In this document: positions 25,085 to 33,250 of the stretch, piece by piece
Numbering within the stretch: the first letter of the stretch is position 1
How the letters are laid out: each line of letters opens with the position of its first letter
Assembly: GCA_048267245.1 (NCBI GenBank)
Contig: JBLWXV010000002.1
Location: 1,116,001 to 1,180,000 of the forward strand
Source: JBLWXV01 sp048267245
Lineage (GTDB): Bacteria; Bdellovibrionota; Bacteriovoracia; Bacteriovoracales; Bacteriovoracaceae
DNA: 64,000 nt
Reading direction: 5' to 3'
Translations under genes and position numbers: made by a program
Notes under the pieces: generated by a model
What the model was told of the DNA's origin: nothing
Databases searched by the model: none
What the model saw: only the letters and a program-made list of their open reading frames with translations

Positions 25085-26740
25085 ATGATTAAAGAAGTCG
25101 GTCTTAGGCTGTATTTCGTTCTCATTGTGAGCGTCGTTGCGATGGCCTTTGGGACCGGGTACTTTGCCTTTTTTATTCAAGAAAAGCCGGTGGCCACTGG
25201 TGAAGATATCGAGGCCATTGAAGAGGTCAAACTCGGCTTTCAAGCTTCAGTGGACCCGCGGGCAATTCTCAATCTCAATGCGCTCTATCCGACTCAGGAT
25301 CACTTTCAGTTAATTGACCCTCTCTACACAATGAGCGCGCCAGGCACCAGTGGCTCACTCTCTCCCAATCAATTCACTAGCAATCAAAATTGCTTTGAAA
25401 ATATTCAAAACCTCACCAATATCGACAATTTTGAAAAGGTCTGGTTTTGGGAGTCCTTTCGCTGTGGCAAAACCAAGCGACTGGGTGGCTCTTTCTTTAG
25501 AGACCCTCCCTATATGCACCCGAGCGGAAGGAGTTTTGCCTACCTGGCCTACCTAACGGGCAAGGCGCCGTATACGACCATCAATTGGATTCGTCGCCAT
25601 CTTCCCTATTTCCATATCCGCGAACTCACGAGGCTGCGCGAACAGGTGGGCCCTCTTGGAGGAGCTTTTGATTTTCTAGCGACCCTCAACGAAGAGGAGC
25701 TGAGTTCACTATCAAAGGGCCACGGCACTATTCTTACGCGCCAACACCTGTGGGCGAGGCTGCGCTATCCCTCGCTCTTTTCTATTCTTGAGTACCGGGT
25801 CTACACTCGGCGAGATCTAGAGGAATATCTTGAGGGGACTCCCTTTATTCTTAGAAATCTCAACCCTAAGCGCCCTTGTTTTTATAAGGACGGAAGTCTG
25901 TGTTGGGAATACTCGGCCAAGCACTTTTTCCAGATGACCAACAAGGGCTATCTCGTGCTCTTTGGCGGCCTCATCCTCATTGTGGGACTGGTGATTCGAC
26001 TCTTTTGGGTCAAACTTAGAAATGATCGCCTTGAAGATGAGCGCAGAAGACTCGCACTTAGAGTTTTAACTCACGAGTTTCGCACTCCCATTGCCTCGCT
26101 CCTACTTCAAACCGAGAGCCTCAACCGCAAGTTGCACGAACTAGACGAGGACACTCAAGACTCAATTTTGCGCATGAGTAGTGAGGTCTTTCGCTTGCAG
26201 CGCTTAACTGAGCTCTCGCGCCACTACTTGAAAGTCGACAATAAGCAGCGCTTGATCGAATTTAGAAATGAATGCCATCCCTCGCTTCGACTCTTCGTTG
26301 AGGAGATGCTCGAAGACTATGTTCACGACCGCTCCCATGATTTTAGTATTGAGGCGTGTAGTGCGGATGGCCCAATTCAAGTGGATTCCTATTGGATGCG
26401 CATCTGTCTGACCAACCTAGTTGAAAACGCATTCAATCACGGCAAAAGTCCAGTTAAGGTGAGCCTTGATTGTTGTGGGCGTCAGGCCAAGTGGTGGTCT
26501 ATCTCCGTTAGTGACGGAGGCACCTGTGAATTTAATCTGCTCGATGAGATGACGACTGAGTTTGTGAAAGGTAATCTGAGTCAAGGTTCCGGTCTTGGGC
26601 TTAAGATCGTGCGCCAGATCATTGAAGAGATGGGCGGCAAATTAGAATTTTCAAAAAACCCCACGACGTTTACAATCCTTCTACCAAAGAAGGTCAAACG
26701 TCCCCTAGGAGAAGTGAGTGGAGCACATTCTTTTAATTGA
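25085..26740 (+). CDS. Membrane sensor histidine kinase, VxrA-like (DUF3404-type sensor)
   Basis: This 551-residue protein has membrane segments at about 9-30 and 289-308 enclosing a large periplasmic sensor. The sensor shows FWESFRCGKT, a PPYMHPSGRSFAYLA stretch and paired cysteines, which I recall from the DUF3404 sensor of Vibrio VxrA/WigK. The H-box is LTHEFRTPIASL with His330; the N-box NLVENAFNHG and G-box GSGLGLKIV follow. VxrA senses cell-wall stress and controls wall synthesis genes in Vibrio; transfer of that role here is inference. The downstream regulator gene overlaps by 23 bases. Confidence 0.88.
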   Translation: MIKEVGLRLYFVLIVSVVAMAFGTGYFAFFIQEKPVATGEDIEAIEEVKLGFQASVDPRAILNLNALYPTQDHFQLIDPLYTMSAPGTSGSLSPNQFTSNQNCFENIQNLTNIDNFEKVWFWESFRCGKTKRLGGSFFRDPPYMHPSGRSFAYLAYLTGKAPYTTINWIRRHLPYFHIRELTRLREQVGPLGGAFDFLATLNEEELSSLSKGHGTILTRQHLWARLRYPSLFSILEYRVYTRRDLEEYLEGTPFILRNLNPKRPCFYKDGSLCWEYSAKHFFQMTNKGYLVLFGGLILIVGLVIRLFWVKLRNDRLEDERRRLALRVLTHEFRTPIASLLLQTESLNRKLHELDEDTQDSILRMSSEVFRLQRLTELSRHYLKVDNKQRLIEFRNECHPSLRLFVEEMLEDYVHDRSHDFSIEACSADGPIQVDSYWMRICLTNLVENAFNHGKSPVKVSLDCCGRQAKWWSISVSDGGTCEFNLLDEMTTEFVKGNLSQGSGLGLKIVRQIIEEMGGKLEFSKNPTTFTILLPKKVKRPLGEVSGAHSFN

Positions 26741-27407
26741 AGACGACGAAAATCTCGGCGCCTCACTGAAGAAATTCGTCTCGGATGAAGGATTTCAAGT
26801 GACGCTCGCTCGCAATATTACGAGTGGCGAAGAAGCGCTTAAAGCAAGCGATGATATAAAGCTTGTGATTCTCGATTGGATGTTACCTGATGGTCAGGGA
26901 GTTGATCTCCTGCGCAAAATGAGAGGGGAGAAGAACCTCACTCCAGTGATCATGCTCACGGCGCGCACGGAGCTCATTGATAAAGTTTTGGGGCTTGAAA
27001 GTGGCGCCAATGACTATATGACTAAGCCCTTTGAACCTAGAGAGTTGGTGGCCCGCATCCGCGTACAATTGCGCGAGAAGAAAGCCGATTCAAATAGCGC
27101 GAATGCTGATGATGAAGAGCTGACCCTCGATGATCTCACACTGGACTTGGCCCGTAGGGAAGTTCGCTATAAGGGACAGGTAGTTGAGTTCACAAAAATG
27201 GAATTTGACTTCTTAAGGCTACTTATGGGGCACCCTAATCGCGCGTTTAGCCGCGATGAAATTCTCAATAAAGTTTGGGGCTACGAGCATTTTCCATCGA
27301 CTCGAACTGTAGACACTCATGTGCTGCAAATTCGTCAAAAACTAGACGAACGCATGATTGAGACGGTGCGTGGGATTGGCTATCGCTTTGTTCACCCCCT
27401 AAAATGA
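26718..27407 (+). CDS. OmpR-family response regulator, partner of the adjacent kinase
   Basis: This 229-residue regulator has a receiver domain with acidic pocket Asp9/Asp10, phosphoacceptor Asp53 (LDWMLPDG) and the conserved lysine in TKPFEP. A winged-helix DNA-binding domain occupies about 130-228 (EFDFLRLLMGHPNRAFSRDEIL). The start is GTG inside the kinase gene after AGGAGAA, showing translational coupling. By gene pairing it should receive phosphate from the VxrA-like kinase. Targets are not visible in the window. Confidence 0.93.
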   Translation: MEHILLIEDDENLGASLKKFVSDEGFQVTLARNITSGEEALKASDDIKLVILDWMLPDGQGVDLLRKMRGEKNLTPVIMLTARTELIDKVLGLESGANDYMTKPFEPRELVARIRVQLREKKADSNSANADDEELTLDDLTLDLARREVRYKGQVVEFTKMEFDFLRLLMGHPNRAFSRDEILNKVWGYEHFPSTRTVDTHVLQIRQKLDERMIETVRGIGYRFVHPLK

Positions 27408-27463
27408 CATTGCTCTGACCTCGCTTTGACACAATAGATTCGTCTCCATGAGATAATCAGCTT

Positions 27464-28318
27464 ATGGAGACGAATGAGCGCTTATACCGACCCCTGCGAA
27501 GACTTGAAGTTTTTCTTCTCATTTTCACTACTTCTTTTTTAACACTTTCTTGCCAGAGTTCAGACGATGACCTCAAGCAGGCGCTCAAGAATTCCTTGAG
27601 TCAAAAACCTGAGATTCTCATTGAGATTATTGAAGAAAATCCACTGGCCTTTACCGAGACCATTCAGCGCGCCTTTAATGCTTCAAGGCAGAAGCTTGCG
27701 CAAGATAGACGAGAGCAAGAACAAAAGGATTTCTCTCAAAGTTTTGAGAGCCCTCTAAAACCACTCATTAGAAGTGATGAAGTGATTCGAGGAACTCCTG
27801 GCGCGCGCTTAACTCTCGTTGAATATATCGACTTTGAATGTCCTTTCTGTGCTCGTGGCTACGAGACGGTTCAGCAATTAGAACAGCGCTTTGATGGAAA
27901 TATTCAAATTGTTTTAAAGCACTTTCCCCTGTCTTTTCACGAGGGCGCCATGCCGGCCGCCCGCTATTATGAAGCACTAAGGCTTCAGCGCCAGGCCTAT
28001 GCTATTGCCTTTTACCATCAAGTCTTTAAGGCGCAGGCGAGACTTGAAAATGGGGATATGTTTCTGCGTGAAATCGCTGAGAAAATTGGCGCAGATATGA
28101 AACTTCTTAGAAAAGACTTATTAACTAACGAAGCTATCGACGAGAGGATCAATGAAGACATGCTTGAAGCTAAGAAATTTGGCTTTCGCGGCACTCCTGG
28201 CTTCATCCTCAATGGCATCCCCATTCGCGGTGCCTATCCAATTGAGTACTTTGAAAGAGTGATCACCGAGCTTGAAAGGCGAGAGATGGTCAATCTCGCA
28301 GGTGATAGTGGTCGATAA
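27464..28318 (+). CDS. DsbA-like thioredoxin-fold lipoprotein
   Basis: This 284-residue protein has a lipobox LTLSC (Cys30), a helical charged region at about 35-95, and then a DsbA/DsbG-type (Thioredoxin_4) domain with CPFC at 126-129 and cis-proline in FRGTPGFILNG. It should oxidise or isomerise disulfides in the periplasm, or act on the envelope redox state. It begins 56 bases after the response regulator on the same strand, so it may be in the same transcript. The end is 1 base from the convergent MATE gene. Confidence 0.9.
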   Translation: METNERLYRPLRRLEVFLLIFTTSFLTLSCQSSDDDLKQALKNSLSQKPEILIEIIEENPLAFTETIQRAFNASRQKLAQDRREQEQKDFSQSFESPLKPLIRSDEVIRGTPGARLTLVEYIDFECPFCARGYETVQQLEQRFDGNIQIVLKHFPLSFHEGAMPAARYYEALRLQRQAYAIAFYHQVFKAQARLENGDMFLREIAEKIGADMKLLRKDLLTNEAIDERINEDMLEAKKFGFRGTPGFILNGIPIRGAYPIEYFERVITELERREMVNLAGDSGR

Positions 28319-28319
28319 A

Positions 28320-29645
28320 TTAAGTCGCAGCTTTAAAAACTAAGTGTAGTTTTCCTCTCTTACCCATGTAGAGCATTGCCAGTGTGATGGCCATAAAGGT
28401 GAGACCAATGGCGAGACCTGCCCATAGGCCCTGGGCTTCCATAGACTTTCTGTAGGCGAGGTAATAGCCAACTGGCAGACCGATGCACCAATTGCCAATC
28501 AGTGAGAGAAACATAGGGACTTTCGTCACTCCGATTCCTCTTAAAATTCCCCAGAGAGTGACCTGAAGTCCATCGGGCATTTGAAAGAGCGCTACGAAGA
28601 AGAGCAGCTTGACTCCCGCTGCGAGAAGTTCAGGGTCATCGGTAGCAAAGCGCAGGAGTAGCTCTGGAATAGTGAAATAGAGCAAGGCCGTGAAAACCAT
28701 GAAGCTAGCAGCGAGCGTGAGCGCGCTGAGGGCGTAGGCATCAAGTTCAGAGGCATTCTTAGCGCCATATTGGTAGCCCACTTTCACTGAAGCAGCACTT
28801 CCGAGGGCCAAGGGCACCATGAAAGTGAGTGAGGCGAGGTTGAGGACTATATTGTGACTAGCACTGGCGAGTACGGACATTCCCCCAACCAAAACAGTGA
28901 CGGTGGAAAAGACCAGGACTTCAGTGAGAGTTCCCATTCCGATTGGGACCCCGAGGCGAAGGACCTCTTTAATCAACGCCGTTCTTATCTTAAGACCAAT
29001 GGTATGGGTTTTCATCGTATAGCCCCAAATCACCACCATCATGAGCGTGCGACATATTAAAGTGGCGAGGGCCGCCCCGTGAATTCCTAGGCTGGGCACT
29101 GGTCCATAACCAAACATTAAGAGGGCGTTAAGCGGAAGATTGATGACTGTGAAGACGAGAATGATGGCGTTTGCCATTAAGGTCTTATCTTCTGCCTGAA
29201 GGTATTCTTTAAAAACTTGGTAGAGTAGCACTGGAATAATTGAGGGCGCTACAATATTGAGATAACTACGAACCAGAGGAATGATCTCTGGAGTGAGATT
29301 TAAAAGAGAGAGGAAGGGCAGGATTGCATACATCGCAAGCATGATGACAATGCCCGCGAGCAGTCCCGTCATGAGTGAGCTTGCTAGGAAGCTAGGCTCT
29401 TCAGAATTTTCTCCCCTTCGCTTGGCGTGAAGAGGTCCAACAGCGGCAATAATTCCAAGTCCAAGCATTAAGAAGGGAGCAAAGATGCCAGTGGCGGTGC
29501 CAAGTCCGGCCAGAAGTTCTGGGGAGTAGCGACCGGCGACAGCAATGTCGCCAATACCAAAGAGCATCTGTCCCACCTGTCCGGCAATCAGAGGCAGGGC
29601 AAAGAGGGCGGTTTCTTTGAGGTGGGTTTTACTTGGGAGGTTCAT
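28320..29645 (-). CDS. MATE-family multidrug/cation exporter
   Basis: This 441-residue inner membrane protein has about twelve hydrophobic segments in two homologous halves. LPLIAGQVGQMLFGIGDIAVAG at the start and RLGVPIGMG in the second half are typical of NorM-like MATE transporters, which expel cationic drugs in exchange for Na+ or H+. It is a single-gene unit, divergent from the lipoprotein gene at 29844. Confidence 0.93.
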   Translation of the reverse strand: MNLPSKTHLKETALFALPLIAGQVGQMLFGIGDIAVAGRYSPELLAGLGTATGIFAPFLMLGLGIIAAVGPLHAKRRGENSEEPSFLASSLMTGLLAGIVIMLAMYAILPFLSLLNLTPEIIPLVRSYLNIVAPSIIPVLLYQVFKEYLQAEDKTLMANAIILVFTVINLPLNALLMFGYGPVPSLGIHGAALATLICRTLMMVVIWGYTMKTHTIGLKIRTALIKEVLRLGVPIGMGTLTEVLVFSTVTVLVGGMSVLASASHNIVLNLASLTFMVPLALGSAASVKVGYQYGAKNASELDAYALSALTLAASFMVFTALLYFTIPELLLRFATDDPELLAAGVKLLFFVALFQMPDGLQVTLWGILRGIGVTKVPMFLSLIGNWCIGLPVGYYLAYRKSMEAQGLWAGLAIGLTFMAITLAMLYMGKRGKLHLVFKAAT

Positions 29646-29843
29646 GGGGCGATTGTGCCCGCTAGTGGCTTTTTAGACAAGCTAAAGGGGAGGTGCTGTC
29701 ATTTTTTCCCAAGCCGAGGGATTCAAGTAATTATATTTTTGTAAGCTTAAGGGTTACCAAAAAACTCAGTCTTAAATAACTTAGTTTTATTCGCGACTTA
29801 TCCGATATGTGGGGGATTCATTACGCTTATTTTCGGAGGAAGT

Positions 29844-31217
29844 GTGATCAGAAAACTTCACCTATCACTTATTCTAAGTAGCTTTATTGTTCTTAGTGCC
29901 TGCTCGCAATTTGCAGGGCGAACTACTAGCTCCGACGGGGTTCCAGATACTGTTCGCCAACTGGTCGATTGGGAAACGGGCGCCAATGCCGCTATTGTAG
30001 GTGAGCGCTCAAGTGAGACTTTTGATCTCTATCACTACGAAATTCCTCTTCATATGCTTGAAAAAGATTTTGCCGAGGGACTTGATCCCAGGGTGAGAGA
30101 TTCCTTTGTCTTTAGAAAGGATGGAATCGACTATGTTCGCTGGCTGGTGAACCCAGAGGATACCAAGTGGCACTTACAAGTTGCCGAGTTCTTACAAAAT
30201 CATGGCCTAGAGGCCGAGCTTAAAACTGTGCTTAAAGGTCACCTCACTGCAAGTCGATCGCTAATCGCCTATAACCCTGAAAATGGCGTGAGCTTTTCGG
30301 TGAAAGTGTCTACCAATCAAACCGGTGGCAATTGGAAGGATAAGAAACAGACTTGGGATGATGCTAAACAGATTAGAAAAATTAGTGATTGGATCGATGA
30401 GGTCACTAAGAGCATGCGCACTGATACGCTCATTATTATGGACGAGCCGCTCGCCATGGGAATTGGTGAGCTTGATCAAGGACTCATTGTCCGATCACTC
30501 AATAACGTCCCGACAGGAGATGTTTATTACCTACCTGGATTTAGTGCGCTTCACTCGGCAGAGGGCAGAAGGATTGCAGAGTTAGCGGGTGCAACTAATA
30601 TTGCTGAGTATTGGAATGAAAATTATAACAAACCTCTTGCTAAGGCACTTGCTGAATTCTCTGCTTATACTGGTGTCTACTATGATTCACCTCACTCACA
30701 AAATTTTATGATTGAGTTAGATCAAAACTTTAAACCAACTGGGAAAATTGTTCTGCGCGATTTTGGAGACGCTTATGTCCTTGATGAGTTTGTGAAGAAT
30801 ACGGACTTTAAAGGGGTCGCAGAAATTTGGGAGCGAGATAACGTCTCTCATATGAAGTTTAAAACAGCGGTTGGACTTCTTCATGGCAATGCCCATCCCG
30901 ATTGGATCAACTCAAACACTTACAAGCAGTGGGGAGAGGATTTTTATAAGGAGTATGAACGCCTTTTTTCAGAAATCTCAGGAGTGCCCGAGAGTGAATT
31001 GAAGGCGGTTGGAATGGGTAGTAATGGATCTTTTAGCTATCACTATAAACACTATCAAACCAACTCAGCCGCTTGGCTTCGCTACATCGAATATGCCAAT
31101 TGCCTAAGTGGCCGCACTAAGACAGTCGCCCAAAAAGAGTGTCTCGAACTCTTTAAGGCGCGCCACCTAGGTCAGTCGTCTTGCTTTTCAATATCAAATT
31201 CTCTTTTAGGTAATTAG
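29844..31217 (+). CDS. Lipoprotein with IucA/IucC-like motifs, function unknown
   Basis: This 457-residue protein starts at GTG after CGGAGGA, with lipobox LSAC (Cys20). It has no obvious repeats. SFSVKVSTNQTGGNW (around Lys154) and, 130 residues later, HSQNFMIEL followed by KIVLRDFGD (His284, Asn287, Arg305, Asp306) resemble the nucleotide-binding H-x-x-N and RD elements of IucA/IucC siderophore synthetases and related kinase-like folds. ATP is not expected outside the cytoplasm, so an exported member would be odd. Family membership is a motif-based inference; otherwise it is an uncharacterised lipoprotein. Confidence 0.72.
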   Translation: MIRKLHLSLILSSFIVLSACSQFAGRTTSSDGVPDTVRQLVDWETGANAAIVGERSSETFDLYHYEIPLHMLEKDFAEGLDPRVRDSFVFRKDGIDYVRWLVNPEDTKWHLQVAEFLQNHGLEAELKTVLKGHLTASRSLIAYNPENGVSFSVKVSTNQTGGNWKDKKQTWDDAKQIRKISDWIDEVTKSMRTDTLIIMDEPLAMGIGELDQGLIVRSLNNVPTGDVYYLPGFSALHSAEGRRIAELAGATNIAEYWNENYNKPLAKALAEFSAYTGVYYDSPHSQNFMIELDQNFKPTGKIVLRDFGDAYVLDEFVKNTDFKGVAEIWERDNVSHMKFKTAVGLLHGNAHPDWINSNTYKQWGEDFYKEYERLFSEISGVPESELKAVGMGSNGSFSYHYKHYQTNSAAWLRYIEYANCLSGRTKTVAQKECLELFKARHLGQSSCFSISNSLLGN

Positions 31218-31999
31218 GGAACGAGCTGCTGCCAATCAGTGATACTGTATTTGGCCAGTAGCTCACTCAATTCGTTTGAAGCTCTCATTTCATTGATAAA
31301 CTGAGTGAAGGCGCGCTCAAATTCTCCTTTTTTTTCAAAGGACTGAGAGCTTACTAAGTTGATGGGATGAAATCCACCAATTGAGGTGGCAAATAATTTA
31401 ACTTCCTTATCCAGTTTGTTTTTGGCGATGTGAAATTTAAAGATATTGTAGTCGCCCACCGCTAATTCAATTCGGCCCAGTTGAAGCATTTTAAATTGCC
31501 TCTCAATGGACTCATCGCCAGTGATCTCAAGCAGTGCTTTATCTTTTTTGTTGGCCCTAAAATAACTTTTTATCTTGGTATACTCTTGTCCGCGCTTGGG
31601 AATAATTGTCTTGTGCGAGATGAGATCTCCTACGCCAATGAAGGGACCTTTCTCCTTTGCGCCACTGAGCACTCCCACATAACTAATGCCCAAAGGGGGA
31701 CCAAGAGGTCTGAGCTCTGAATCAAAGCGTATTTCGTATTGAGGGAGGAGCGTAAAGTTGATCTTGCCCATTTTTACAAATTCTGTCAGGCGTATAAAGG
31801 GAAGGAATGAGACTTTGAGCTCATCTCCGTTCTTTTTCATAAAGGCTTGAAGAAGTTCGATGATATAGCCTGGTTGCTGATCGTCATCACAGTAATAGGG
31901 ACAGAGGCGCTCGACACCAAGGGTATAAGTTTTTGCACTGGCACTGGTCGAGTTAAGACAGAGGCAAAGAGTTAGAAAAAGGCTTAAGAGCGCCTTCAT
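31214..31999 (-). CDS. SBP_bac_3-type periplasmic binding protein
   Basis: I chose the ATG at 31999, which overlaps the upstream stop as ATGA and opens a clear signal peptide (ALLSLFLTLCLCLNSTSASA). The 261-residue product has the fold of polar-amino-acid binding proteins, with a CPYYCDDD motif early in the mature part. No transporter membrane genes are near. It may sense or bind a small molecule, or serve a distant transporter. It is second in a two-gene unit with a sugar-type binding protein. Confidence 0.85.
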   Translation of the reverse strand: MKALLSLFLTLCLCLNSTSASAKTYTLGVERLCPYYCDDDQQPGYIIELLQAFMKKNGDELKVSFLPFIRLTEFVKMGKINFTLLPQYEIRFDSELRPLGPPLGISYVGVLSGAKEKGPFIGVGDLISHKTIIPKRGQEYTKIKSYFRANKKDKALLEITGDESIERQFKMLQLGRIELAVGDYNIFKFHIAKNKLDKEVKLFATSIGGFHPINLVSSQSFEKKGEFERAFTQFINEMRASNELSELLAKYSITDWQQLVP

Positions 32000-33039
32000 T
32001 GCGCCTGCCTCACAAAGGAATTGTCCCAACGGTTTTGCACCAGCCAAGGCATAATGAACGTCTTGGGGACGCGACCTAGCCAGCCAGGGTACTTATCCAA
32101 TGTCTCTTTAGTTATGGGGAAGGTTGGCACGAGTACTTTCTTAGACACAGGTCTTCCAAGCAAGATATTCTCCGCTTGTTTAGCACTTTCACGTCCAATC
32201 TCAGCGCAAAACTGAGCGCTATCAACCACTGTGAGGCGAGAGTTCTTGATATTTTTCACGGATTTTGGGTCGCCATCAATAGTGGCAACTTTGATTTCGT
32301 CTCTGCCAGCACCGACAAGCGCGTCGACAATGGGAAGCCCGCCACCGTCGTTAATCGTAAAGACCACGTCAATGCTATTTTTAGTGGGAAAGTCTTTGAG
32401 AATTTTCTCTCCGGCGATTCGTCCACCCACAGGCTCTACCGCTTGGTAATTAGCAATCACTCGGTACTTTTGCTTGCGCTCTTTTAAGGCATCAAAGAAG
32501 CCTTGAACGCGGTCAATTGTTGAAGAGACGTTGGGGTAATCCACAAGCACGATCTTGATTTCCTGGGAGGGAAGATAGAGCGAGCTGATATATTCTCCTG
32601 CTAGAGAGCCGGCCTGATAATTATTAGAGGTGATAAAAGAGGCCAGTTCGCCGTCGACTATATATTGGTCATAGGCCACAACTGGGATCGACATTTTATT
32701 GGCGAGCTTTAAAGGTTTTGAGAGGGCCGCGTTGTCAGTAGGCTGAATGATGATCAAGTCGACCTTTTGCGAGATCGCCTGATTCATCTGTTCAATTTGT
32801 TTTTTTATTCCACTCTCACCATCTCCGGCGACGTGAGAGAGCAGCTTGATTTCAATTTTTCCAGCGTCGTTAATGATTTTGACCTGCTCTTCAAGGCCCT
32901 TTCTCATGGCAACTTGGCCTTCAATATTCATGCTCCAATAGAGCGCCGCCACTTGGAACACTTTCTTTTCGGCCAGTGCGTTTGTCGTTAGCACTGGAAC
33001 CAGCGCTAGAAGGAAAATGAATTTATAGAAAACCATCAT
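31996..33039 (-). CDS. Sugar-type periplasmic binding protein (RbsB/TorT-like)
   Basis: This 347-residue protein has a Sec signal peptide (to about residue 23, NALA) and a Peripla_BP_4 domain with VDLIIIQPTDNAALS, YDQYIVDGE and the hinge region VFTINDGGG. RbsB-like proteins bind sugars or autoinducer AI-2; the TorT/LuxP group instead signals to sensor kinases. The coupled downstream gene encodes another type of binding protein and there is no permease or ATPase, which favours a signalling role. The ligand is unknown. The 211 bases upstream (33040-33250) show no other feature. Confidence 0.88.
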   Translation of the reverse strand: MMVFYKFIFLLALVPVLTTNALAEKKVFQVAALYWSMNIEGQVAMRKGLEEQVKIINDAGKIEIKLLSHVAGDGESGIKKQIEQMNQAISQKVDLIIIQPTDNAALSKPLKLANKMSIPVVAYDQYIVDGELASFITSNNYQAGSLAGEYISSLYLPSQEIKIVLVDYPNVSSTIDRVQGFFDALKERKQKYRVIANYQAVEPVGGRIAGEKILKDFPTKNSIDVVFTINDGGGLPIVDALVGAGRDEIKVATIDGDPKSVKNIKNSRLTVVDSAQFCAEIGRESAKQAENILLGRPVSKKVLVPTFPITKETLDKYPGWLGRVPKTFIMPWLVQNRWDNSFVRQAQ

Positions 33040-33250
33040 AAATGCTAACCGGTTTAACGAACCTTAACATCTTAGAACAAATTCCAAGAGAGATCACGGT
33101 GCATCTACAGGGTATTTGACCTTAAAAACTTATTTTTTCTAGAGGATCAACTCTGAGTGCCACGGGTCTCTCTCCCATTTTATGACTTTCTACACCAGAG
33201 CCTCAATCAATTTAACTTAATGTTATTGAGATGGCCGAAGATTACTTAAG

